A stretch of 38,744 bases of DNA from Oscillospiraceae bacterium (lineage in GTDB: Bacteria > Bacillota > Clostridia > Oscillospirales > Oscillospiraceae), in the NCBI GenBank assembly GCA_022799035.1, contig JAAWNQ010000019.1, forward strand, positions 1-38,744. The letters are read 5' to 3'. Positions 33,111-38,744 of the stretch are shown piece after piece. A program made the position numbers and the translations under genes. The notes below the pieces were generated by a model that had not been told where the DNA came from, made no database searches, and saw only the letters and a program-made list of their open reading frames with translations. How positions within the stretch are numbered: position 1 is the first letter of the stretch; every line of letters starts with the position of its first letter.

Positions 33111-35078
33111 TCACTTCCCCCGCAGCTCAATGATCCGGTCCCGCAGTACCGCCGCATATTCAAACTCCAGCCGCTTGGAGGCCTCCTTCATCTCCTTCTC
33201 CAGCTTCTCAATGGCCTTCTCCAGCTCTGTCCGGGTCATCTTGTGCTTGCTGCGCAGAGCTCGGTCGGCCTCCTCCTCCACCTCGGACAGGTTCACCACA
33301 TCCCGGACGGACTTGATGATGGTCTTGGGGACGATGCCGTTGCGCTCATTATACTCGTTCTGCTTCTTCCGCCGCCGGTCGGTCTCCCCGATGGCAGCCA
33401 TCATGGAGGGGGTCATCTTGTCGGCGTACATAATGACCACGCCCTCCGCGTTCCGGGCGGCCCGGCCGATGGTCTGGATCAGGCTGGTCTCGCTGCGGAG
33501 AAAGCCCTCCTTGTCCGCGTCCAGAATGGCCACCAGGCTCACCTCGGGCAGATCCAGTCCCTCCCGGAGCAGGTTGATGCCCACCAGCACGTCGTAGGTG
33601 CCCAGCCGCAGATCCCGGATGATCTCCTGCCGCTCGATGGTGTCCACGTCATGGTGCATATACTGGACCTTGACCCCCACGTTCTTCAGGTAGGCGGTCA
33701 GATCCTCCGCCATCTTCTTGGTAAGGGTAGTGACCAGAGTCCGCTCTCCCTTGTCCACCCGCTGGTTGATCTCCCCCAGCAGGTCGTCGATCTGTCCCTC
33801 CACAGGCCGGACCTCCACCTTGGGATCCAGCAGCCCCGTGGGCCGGATCACCTGCTCCACGATCTGTCCCGAGCGGCTGCGCTCATACTCCGCCGGGGTG
33901 GCCGAGACATAGATCACCTGGTTGAGCCGCTCCTCGAACTCCTCGAATTTCAGAGGCCGGTTGTCGAAGGCGCAGGGCAGCCGGAAGCCGTAGTCCACCA
34001 GGGTGGTCTTCCGGGCTTTGTCCCCGTTATACATGGCATGGACCTGGGGCAGGGTCACATGGCTCTCGTCAATAAACAGCAGAAAATCCTTGGGGAAATA
34101 ATCGATCAGGGTCATGGGGGCCGACCCCACAGGCCGTCCCGAGATGACACGGGAATAGTTCTCAATGCCCGAGCAGAATCCCAGCTCCTGGAGCATTTCC
34201 ACATCATACATGGTCCTCTGCTTGAGCCGCTGGGCCTCCACCAGCATGTTGTTGCTCTCAAAGAAGGCCACCCGCTCTTCCATCTCCCGATAGATCTCCT
34301 GGATGGCGGCGGCCATCTTCTCCCGGGGGGTGATATAGTGGCTGGCGGGGTAGATGGGGATGTGCTCCAGACGGCGGATCACCGCCCCGGTGACCACATT
34401 GATCTCGCTGAGGCGGTCGATCTCGTCCCCGAAGAACTCCACCCGGATGGCAGTGTCCCGCCAGTAGGCGGGCCAGACCTCAATGGTGTCCCCCCGGACC
34501 CGGAACATATTCCGCTCCCAGGCGATATCGTTGCGCTCGTAGCGGTCCTCCACCAGCCGGCGCATCAGCTCCTCCCGCTTCAGCTCCTCCCCCACCCGGA
34601 GAGGGATCATCATATGGGCGTAGTCGTCGGGCTCTCCCAGACCATAGATGCAGGATACCGAGGACACCACGATCACGTCCCGCCGCTCGATGAGGGAGGC
34701 GGTGGCGCTGAGCCGCAGCCGGTCGATCTCGTCGTTCACCGAGGAGTCCTTTTCAATAAAGGTATCGGTATGGGGGATATAGGCCTCGGGCTGGTAGTAG
34801 TCGTAGTAGGAGACAAAATACTCCACCGCGTTGTTGGGAAAAAACTCCTTGAACTCAGCGCAGAGCTGGGCGGCCAGGGTCTTGTTATGGGCCAACACCA
34901 GGGTGGGCCGCTGAACCTTCTCAATGACCTTGGCCATAGTGAAGGTCTTGCCTGAGCCGGTGACGCCCAGCAGGGTCTGCTCAGAAAGGCCGTTCTCCAC
35001 CCCCGCCGCCAGGGCCTCGATGGCCTGGGGCTGGTCTCCGTTGGGCTCAAAAGGACTGACTACCTGAAATTCGGGCAT
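33111..35078 (-). CDS. uvrB: Excinuclease ABC subunit UvrB
   Basis: A 655-residue UvrB helicase of nucleotide excision repair. Walker [15 protein letters not shown], the beta-hairpin segment [12 protein letters not shown] that threads damaged DNA, the DESHVTLPQ motif, the [10 protein letters not shown]-type segment ([15 protein letters not shown]) and the C-terminal UVR motif ([32 protein letters not shown]) are all visible. GGAGG lies about 7-8 bases before the ATG. Upstream are a TTGAAA-17-TACAAT promoter and two SOS-box-like sites. The stop is one base from RAYT copy 3. Confidence 0.97.
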   Translation of the reverse strand: MPEFQVVSPFEPNGDQPQAIEALAAGVENGLSEQTLLGVTGSGKTFTMAKVIEKVQRPTLVLAHNKTLAAQLCAEFKEFFPNNAVEYFVSYYDYYQPEAYIPHTDTFIEKDSSVNDEIDRLRLSATASLIERRDVIVVSSVSCIYGLGEPDDYAHMMIPLRVGEELKREELMRRLVEDRYERNDIAWERNMFRVRGDTIEVWPAYWRDTAIRVEFFGDEIDRLSEINVVTGAVIRRLEHIPIYPASHYITPREKMAAAIQEIYREMEERVAFFESNNMLVEAQRLKQRTMYDVEMLQELGFCSGIENYSRVISGRPVGSAPMTLIDYFPKDFLLFIDESHVTLPQVHAMYNGDKARKTTLVDYGFRLPCAFDNRPLKFEEFEERLNQVIYVSATPAEYERSRSGQIVEQVIRPTGLLDPKVEVRPVEGQIDDLLGEINQRVDKGERTLVTTLTKKMAEDLTAYLKNVGVKVQYMHHDVDTIERQEIIRDLRLGTYDVLVGINLLREGLDLPEVSLVAILDADKEGFLRSETSLIQTIGRAARNAEGVVIMYADKMTPSMMAAIGETDRRRKKQNEYNERNGIVPKTIIKSVRDVVNLSEVEEEADRALRSKHKMTRTELEKAIEKLEKEMKEASKRLEFEYAAVLRDRIIELRGK

Positions 35079-35110
35079 GGGATGGCCTCCTCCCGGGCAA
35101 AGTTTTTTTC

Positions 35111-35139
35111 ATTGTACCAAAACATCCGTTCTATTTCAA
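35111..35139 (-). promoter_or_regulatory. uvrB promoter with SOS-box-like site in the spacer
   Basis: On the minus strand TTGAAA (35139-35134) and TACAAT (35116-35111) are 17 bases apart. Within the spacer, 35132-35119 reads AGAACGGATGTTTT, which agrees at 12 of 14 positions with the Gram-positive LexA box CGAACRNRYGTTYG. Confidence 0.75.
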
Positions 35140-35148
35140 GGGGTAACT

Positions 35149-35162
35149 CGAACAAATTTTCG
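35149..35162. promoter_or_regulatory. Second SOS-box-like site upstream of uvrB
   Basis: CGAACAAATTTTCG agrees with CGAACRNRYGTTYG at 13 of 14 positions and is nearly palindromic. It lies 10 bases upstream of the uvrB -35 element, between radC and uvrB. Confidence 0.7.
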
Positions 35163-35166
35163 CTTC

Positions 35167-35838
35167 TCAAAAGGGTACGTTGCTCTCCCGCAGGGACACC
35201 ATATCATCATCCACAAAGATCAGGTGATCCACCAGCGTCACCCCCACTGTCTCCAAAACCTGACTTATCCGCCGGGTGCTGGCCTTGTCCTCCGCCGAGG
35301 GCAGGGCAAAGTTGGAGATGTGGTTGTGGGCCAGGATGGCCTGGGAGGCGTTGAGGGACAGCGCGGCCTCCACCGCCGCCCTGGTGATGATCTGGGTGGC
35401 GTTGACACTCCCCTCCCCGATCATCCGGACTCCCAAACTCTTCCCCTTTCCGTCCAGGCAGAGGATACACACCCGCTCGGTCCTGGCTCCGAAAAAGTAG
35501 GGCCGGAGGATGGCCTCCGCCGCCCCGGTGGTCTGGACGATCTCCCCCATCTCCACCCGGGCGTTGAGATAGCGGCCCGCCAGTTCCTTCACCACTTTCA
35601 AAAGAACGATGGCATGCTCCCCCACCCCCGGGGTCTTCCCCAGCTCCTCGGGCACCGCGTCCAGTACCCCGGCCAGGGAGCCAAACCGCTCCGTCAAAGC
35701 ATGGGCGGTGGGGTTGGTGTCCCCTCTGGGATTCGCGTAAAACAGGAGCAGTTCCAACAGCTTGTGATCCGGAAAGGAGTCCGGTCGGGCCAGAAACTCC
35801 TCCTTGAAACGCTTTCGGTGACCGTCGTGGATGGACAT
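35167..35838 (-). CDS. radC: RadC family protein (JAB-like metalloprotease fold)
   Basis: A 223-residue RadC protein. It has an N-terminal helix-hairpin-helix-like region (LLELLLFYANPRGDTNPTAHALTERFGSLAGVL, then TPGVGEHAIVLLK) and a C-terminal JAB/MPN domain with ARTERVCILCLDGKGKSLG and the zinc motif HNHISNFALPSAED. In most relatives the motif is HNHPSG-x3-PS-x2-D; here Ile-Ser-Asn replaces Pro-Ser-Gly, but both His and the Asp are kept. The role is uncertain; a direct DNA repair function is disputed. GGAGGG lies 6 bases before the ATG and a good promoter lies upstream. Confidence 0.9.
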   Translation of the reverse strand: MSIHDGHRKRFKEEFLARPDSFPDHKLLELLLFYANPRGDTNPTAHALTERFGSLAGVLDAVPEELGKTPGVGEHAIVLLKVVKELAGRYLNARVEMGEIVQTTGAAEAILRPYFFGARTERVCILCLDGKGKSLGVRMIGEGSVNATQIITRAAVEAALSLNASQAILAHNHISNFALPSAEDKASTRRISQVLETVGVTLVDHLIFVDDDMVSLRESNVPF

Positions 35839-35880
35839 AAGCGCCCTCCCCCTTTCGGGTTTCTCTCTATTCGGCGTAAT

Positions 35881-35909
35881 ATTATACCATCTTTCCCCCC
35901 TTTGGACAA
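35881..35909 (-). promoter_or_regulatory. Vegetative promoter of radC
   Basis: On the minus strand TTGTCC (35909-35904) and TATAAT (35886-35881) are separated by 17 bases, about 45 bases upstream of the radC start. Confidence 0.78.
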
Positions 35910-35990
35910 TAGCGGATCACAAAAGAGGATTCACCCTTTCCACTCCCCAAACGTAAGATGGATTGACGTGGACGGGAGAGGGGGCGGACC

Positions 35991-36407
35991 ATGGAAGAAC
36001 ACGAGGACCTGAAGCGGGATCTGGACACCCTGAACCTCTCGCTCGTCTTTCTCCTCCTCATTATCCTGGCCGTCCTCCTCTCCCTGTGGTCGGCCCTCCT
36101 CCAGCGGGAACAGTTAAGACTGGCCCTAAGGGGCAAGGATCCCAGCCGGGTCCCTGATCCCAACCCCTTCCGGCGTCAAGGCTCCGCCCTTACGGTGGGC
36201 TGTCTGGGATTTTTCCTCTGTCTGGCCCTGGGCACTCTCTCAAAGACCCGGGCCATAGGGGATCCGGCGGCGGAGAGGTCGGCCCAGGTCAACGTATGGG
36301 CCTCCCTTTTGGTCCTGTTGGCCGCCATACTGCGCCTGGTGGATCTGCAGACAGTGGAGCGGGAGAGACAGACCCCCCTCTTGGAGGAGACCACCCTGCC
36401 CGACTGA
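35991..36407 (+). CDS. Membrane protein of unknown function preceding the cortex hydrolase
   Basis: A 138-residue protein with about three helices (LSLVFLLLIILAVLLSLWSALL, GSALTVGCLGFFLCLALGTLS, VNVWASLLVLLAAILRLVDLQ) and an N-terminal acidic stretch. GGGGGCGGACC precedes the ATG. It lies 22 bases upstream of the SleB/CwlJ-like gene on the same strand, so it may be part of the same spore-related unit. No family is recognised. Confidence 0.7.
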   Translation: MEEHEDLKRDLDTLNLSLVFLLLIILAVLLSLWSALLQREQLRLALRGKDPSRVPDPNPFRRQGSALTVGCLGFFLCLALGTLSKTRAIGDPAAERSAQVNVWASLLVLLAAILRLVDLQTVERERQTPLLEETTLPD

Positions 36408-36429
36408 CCACGGACAAAGGAGTGAGACA

Positions 36430-36864
36430 ATGGCATATTCTGACTTGGAGCTTCTGGCCCGCATCATCAAATGCGAAGCGGGGGGCGAAGGGGAAAATGG
36501 CATGAAGGCCGTCGCCAGCGTGGTGATGAACCGGGTGAACATTACATACGGCGAGTACTCCCGGTACAAGACCGTCCGGGCCGTGGTGTTCCAGCCCCGG
36601 CAGTTCGTCTGCGCCATGGAGACGGTGGGAGGAAGCTACAACGCCCAGAACATTTACAACATGGCCCTGGAGCAGATCCATTGGGATATCGCCCAGTGGG
36701 CCATGGCGGGCAACCGGCTCACCAACCTGGGTACCGCCCTATGGTTTTTCAATCCATACAGTCCCGAATGCCGGACCTATTTTCCCACCAAGGTGGGCGT
36801 CTTTGCCATCCGCATCGGCGACCACTGCTTCTACAACCCGACAGACGCATACGCGGATACTTAA
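36430..36864 (+). CDS. Cell wall hydrolase of the SleB/CwlJ family
   Basis: A 144-residue protein with the Hydrolase_2 pattern: LLARIIKCEAGGEGENGMKAVASVVMNRV, in which Glu16 is the likely catalytic acid, then YKTVRAVVFQPRQFVCA and a late GTALWFFNPYSPECRTYF. The family degrades spore cortex peptidoglycan in germination. There is no signal peptide or peptidoglycan-binding domain, which is like CwlJ rather than SleB. A GerQ-like gene follows 18 bases later, the same partner as in Bacillus cwlJ-gerQ, which strengthens the assignment. Confidence 0.87.
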   Translation: MAYSDLELLARIIKCEAGGEGENGMKAVASVVMNRVNITYGEYSRYKTVRAVVFQPRQFVCAMETVGGSYNAQNIYNMALEQIHWDIAQWAMAGNRLTNLGTALWFFNPYSPECRTYFPTKVGVFAIRIGDHCFYNPTDAYADT

Positions 36865-36882
36865 TTTTAGGAGGCTGTGACT

Positions 36883-37359
36883 ATGGCAAGACTTTATCCC
36901 AACGGCGCCCCCGCCGTCACCTACAGCGCCGCTGATATGGCAGGCATGGCGGCCCCGGCGGTCCAAAACGATTCCGGTATCAACACCCCCCCGCAGCAGG
37001 ACTTCAACACCCCCGCCATGGCGGGATCCATGCAGCAGTTTTTAAGCGACAACCTGGGAGAGTATGTGGTCATTGAGTTTCTCATCGGCACCCAGACCAT
37101 GACCCAAAAGGCGGGGATCCTCTACGCCGTGGGCACCAGCGTTGTGACCCTCTATGAGGAGGTCAGCCAGACCTTCATCACCTGCGATATCTTCTCGGTG
37201 AAGTTCGTCACCTTCTTCCTCCCCGGCCACCGCCCCTGGGAGGCCAACCACCCCCTGTTCCCCACCAACGGGATGCGGGGGGTGGCCGCCGCCCCCTCCT
37301 CCCCCTCGGGCGGCTGCTTCGGAGCAGGCTGCGGCGGCTACAACGGGCCAGTGGTGTAA
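36883..37359 (+). CDS. GerQ-like spore coat protein
   Basis: A 158-residue protein with a low-complexity N-terminus rich in Ala, Pro, Met and Gln, a central domain FLSDNLGEYVVIEFLIGTQTMTQKAGILYAVGTSVVTLYEEVSQTFITCDIFSVKFVTF, and a Gly/Cys-rich tail. The central domain resembles the GerQ core, in which a beta strand, a basic or polar turn and an IY-x-x-Y-I-T-F end are typical. GerQ is a coat protein needed for CwlJ localisation in Bacillus, and it is cross-linked through lysines and glutamines there. AGGAGG lies 8 bases before the ATG at 36883. Similarity is moderate; the neighbour supports the call. Confidence 0.72.
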   Translation: MARLYPNGAPAVTYSAADMAGMAAPAVQNDSGINTPPQQDFNTPAMAGSMQQFLSDNLGEYVVIEFLIGTQTMTQKAGILYAVGTSVVTLYEEVSQTFITCDIFSVKFVTFFLPGHRPWEANHPLFPTNGMRGVAAAPSSPSGGCFGAGCGGYNGPVV

Positions 37360-37400
37360 AAAAGGAGGGCCTCACCCCCTTGGGTGAGGCCCTCCTTTTT
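37359..37400. terminator. Bidirectional terminator after the GerQ-like gene
   Basis: A long stem pairs 37359-37377 (AAAAAGGAGGGCCTCACCC) with 37382-37400, giving an A run on one side and a T run on the other. It separates two converging genes and can serve both. Confidence 0.92.
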
Positions 37401-37406
37401 TACGCT

Positions 37407-38012
37407 TTATCCCTCTCCATACCGGAGTGGACTGAAGAATATCAGCAGTTCCGCCCTTCCCCCCTCCTCCTTCCGATCACAGTGGATATAGAAGTCTCCC
37501 AGTCCGAAGCCCAGGGTCCGGCTGTCAAAGGTCTGGACTTCCCTGGTGGTGAGATCCACCATCCCAAGTCCTGTCCTCTCCGTTCCATCTTCCGGCAGGA
37601 TACGCTCCAGGCAGTCCTCACACAGAAAGGCGGCGGCCTTTTCCCTGTCCGCTGTCTCATCCTCCTCCAGAGTGACGCTCACCATGGCATATCCCCGGTC
37701 CGGATCCTCGATCCCGGAGGCCCGAAATCCCCCCTCCTCGCTTTGAAAATTCCACACCCTGGCGCAGCCTGTGTTCTCCTCTATCAGCACTCCCTTATCA
37801 TCGTATCGGTTTATCTCTATGGGGATCATCTCAAAGGTGTTCAAGCTGATGAGCCCTACATTGTCCTGGCCCCAAGGGCTTTCCCCCATCCTCCCACATA
37901 GACGGCAGTCTTCGGGGGATACGTAAGTCAGCAGCTCCTTGGAAGGTTCCTTTTCTCTGCAGGCAGGTAGGAAGCATAGGGATAGGAGCAGTAAGGCAAG
38001 GCCTTTTTTCAT
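37407..38012 (-). CDS. Lipoprotein of unknown function
   Basis: A 201-residue predicted lipoprotein with the signal MKKGLALLLLSLCFLPAC, Cys18 being the lipidation site (lipobox LPAC). The mature part includes CRLCG (Cys pair), a VSVTLEEDET segment and an internal CEDC motif, so four or more cysteines could bind metal or form disulfides. The ATG at 38012 has GGGAGGG about 6-7 bases upstream; the open frame continues into a truncated SLOG-type gene upstream, which is not part of this protein. No family is recognised. Confidence 0.75.
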   Translation of the reverse strand: MKKGLALLLLSLCFLPACREKEPSKELLTYVSPEDCRLCGRMGESPWGQDNVGLISLNTFEMIPIEINRYDDKGVLIEENTGCARVWNFQSEEGGFRASGIEDPDRGYAMVSVTLEEDETADREKAAAFLCEDCLERILPEDGTERTGLGMVDLTTREVQTFDSRTLGFGLGDFYIHCDRKEEGGRAELLIFFSPLRYGEG

Positions 38013-38180
38013 CTCTTTCCCTCCCCTTTCCCGCAGAGGATCCGTCTGATAGTGGCACAGATCAAGCGAACAGCTTCCCCCCGGGGCGGCTTTCACTTGC
38101 TTTTCCGAAAGGTCCAGCTTCCCCGGGCGGTGGCCGGTGAAGCAGCAACGGTGCTTGCGGAGTTCTGTTTCTGTTGGCAT
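38013..38180 (-). pseudogene. Truncated 5' fragment of a SLOG/DUF1273-like gene
   Basis: From the ATG at 38180 the frame reads MPTETELRKHRCCFTGHRPG then KLDLSEKQVKAA. CCFTGHRPxKL is the N-terminal hallmark of SLOG-fold (DUF1273, YpsA-like) nucleotide-binding proteins, which are normally about 150-190 residues long. After about 32 residues the similarity stops. A shift to another frame gives EAVRLICATIRRILCGKGEGK, which could be a further scrap. The rest of the gene is absent, so this looks like a remnant. Confidence 0.6.
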
Positions 38181-38239
38181 TTTCTCATCACCCCTTACCC
38201 TGATATTATTTTCGAAAAGTATATCACAAAATTTTGAAT

Positions 38240-38304
38240 TAGTACAGCTACAGGGACTATATTTTTATCCCACGCCCATATACTGATAGTACAGTTATAG
38301 GGAC
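38240..38304. promoter_or_regulatory. Direct repeats upstream of the XRE gene at 38318
   Basis: TAGTACAGCTACAGGGAC (38240-38257) and TAGTACAGTTATAGGGAC (38287-38304) agree at 16 of 18 positions, 47 bases apart. The second ends 13 bases before the XRE start codon. They are likely binding sites for the encoded regulator. Confidence 0.65.
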
Positions 38305-38317
38305 GTGTGGTGATGAT

Positions 38318-38557
38318 ATGCAGTTGAATAAAGCCATAAGCAAACGTCTTGTGGAGCTTCTCAAAGAGAACCACATGACTCAATATCAGCTTTATAAACG
38401 GAGTGGCGTTCCCAAGTCTACTATTGGAAATGTCATTAACTGCTCCTATGATTCGGTCAAGCTACGTATTATCCATGAAATATGTCAGGGATTTGAAATC
38501 AATATCTATGACTTCTTTCACTCTCCGCTTTTTGATGAAATCAATCTGGAACCATAA
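38318..38557 (+). CDS. Small XRE family helix-turn-helix regulator
   Basis: A 79-residue protein made of an HTH of the Cro/CI type: LVELLKENHMTQYQLYKRSGVPKSTIGNVINCSYDSVKLRIIHEICQGF. The DNA is notably AT-rich compared with the GC-rich housekeeping genes, suggesting horizontal origin. The ribosome site is a modest GGTGAT. Two 18-base direct repeats lie upstream and a strong terminator lies directly at its stop, so it is a stand-alone, probably autoregulated unit. Confidence 0.87.
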   Translation: MQLNKAISKRLVELLKENHMTQYQLYKRSGVPKSTIGNVINCSYDSVKLRIIHEICQGFEINIYDFFHSPLFDEINLEP

Positions 38558-38590
38558 AACCGGTACTGTCTTTTAACAGTACCGGTTTTT
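38556..38590 (+). terminator. Terminator of the XRE gene at 38318
   Basis: The arms AAAACCGGTACTGT (38556-38569) and ACAGTACCGGTTTT (38576-38589) pair perfectly, followed by a T run. The stem begins inside the stop codon. Confidence 0.9.
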
Positions 38591-38601
38591 CCTTGACCTT
38601 T

Positions 38602-38624
38602 GTAGGGGCGGATATCATCCTCCC
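38602..38624 (+). repeat. Solitary REP-like palindrome
   Basis: GTAG (38602-38605) followed by GGGCGGAT / ATCCTCCC arms around a short loop, with one imperfect pair. It is closely related to the repeats inside RAYT copy 3. Confidence 0.65.
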
Positions 38625-38650
38625 GAATCCCTCCATTCTCACTGGGTGAG

Positions 38651-38738
38651 CTGGGGGATCATTCTTTGGCGGCAAAGAATGACCCCCCAGACCCCCCAAG
38701 AAACCGCCAAGGGGAGAGAGTTTCGATTCTCTCTCCCC
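38651..38738. repeat. Cluster of two large hairpins at the window end
   Basis: 38651-38668 and 38673-38690 form an 18-bp stem with one mismatch and a GCGG loop. 20 bases later GGGGAGAGAG (38711-38720) pairs with CTCTCTCCCC (38729-38738). No gene is visible, and the element may continue beyond the window. It looks like a dispersed palindromic repeat. Confidence 0.65.
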
Positions 38739-38744
38739 CTGGAC

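Overview
The window looks like chromosomal DNA of a GC-rich, endospore-forming Firmicute. The protein families resemble those of Oscillospiraceae such as Flavonifractor or Lawsonibacter; this placement is an inference from family resemblance, since no rRNA is present. Support comes from the order yqfC-yqfD-phoH-ybeY-era-yqzL-recO, which is a classical Firmicute cluster, from a SleB/CwlJ-type hydrolase next to a GerQ-like coat protein, and from strong AGGAGG ribosome sites and TTGACA-17-TATAAT promoters. Genes are tightly packed, mostly on the minus strand, and no gene-free stretch exceeds 300 bases.

Layout. 1-322: end of an S-layer-homology protein (+). 404-2671: MATE exporter and radical SAM protein (-). 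2756-3093: HPr-like phosphocarrier with its own promoter and terminator. 3156-7900: mutS2 and feoAB. 7996-17456: the recO/yqzL/era/ybeY/phoH/yqfD/yqfC cluster, broken by a nucleotidyltransferase, a duplicated-domain lipoprotein, two REP-associated tyrosine transposases (RAYTs), an XRE regulator and a small membrane protein. 17568-18251: a divergent PH-like gene and XRE regulator with paired palindromic operators. 18339-19654: an orphan Imm53-type immunity gene overlapping the CCA-adding enzyme. 19791-22889: murC and mreB. 22914-26099: comF, a ribbon-helix-helix protein and recD2. 26114-28697: small accessory and membrane genes, some apparently damaged. 28711-35162: uvrA and uvrB separated by a small-gene cassette with a third RAYT; uvrB has two SOS-box-like sites. 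35167-37359: radC, then a (+) membrane protein/cwlJ-like/gerQ-like group. 37407-38744: lipoprotein, truncated SLOG-type gene, XRE regulator and a cluster of palindromic repeats.

The most interesting signal is the RAYT/REP system. The three divergent RAYT genes each contain, inside their reading frame, a pair of inverted palindromic repeats with the GTRG head typical of REP elements. The pair flanks the HUH (His-x-His) catalytic segment, at the same protein positions and in the same reading frame in all three. The two copies within a gene are identical or nearly so, but the repeat sequence differs between genes. All three RAYTs also start within a few bases of the stop codon of a housekeeping gene (ybeY, phoH, uvrB). 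Solitary copies of the same repeat family lie at 5571, 13515 and 38602. Other notable points are a YbeY protein fused to an unknown Cys-containing domain, AT-rich repeats that bracket recD2 and supply stop codons, and probable single-base frameshifts in two genes.
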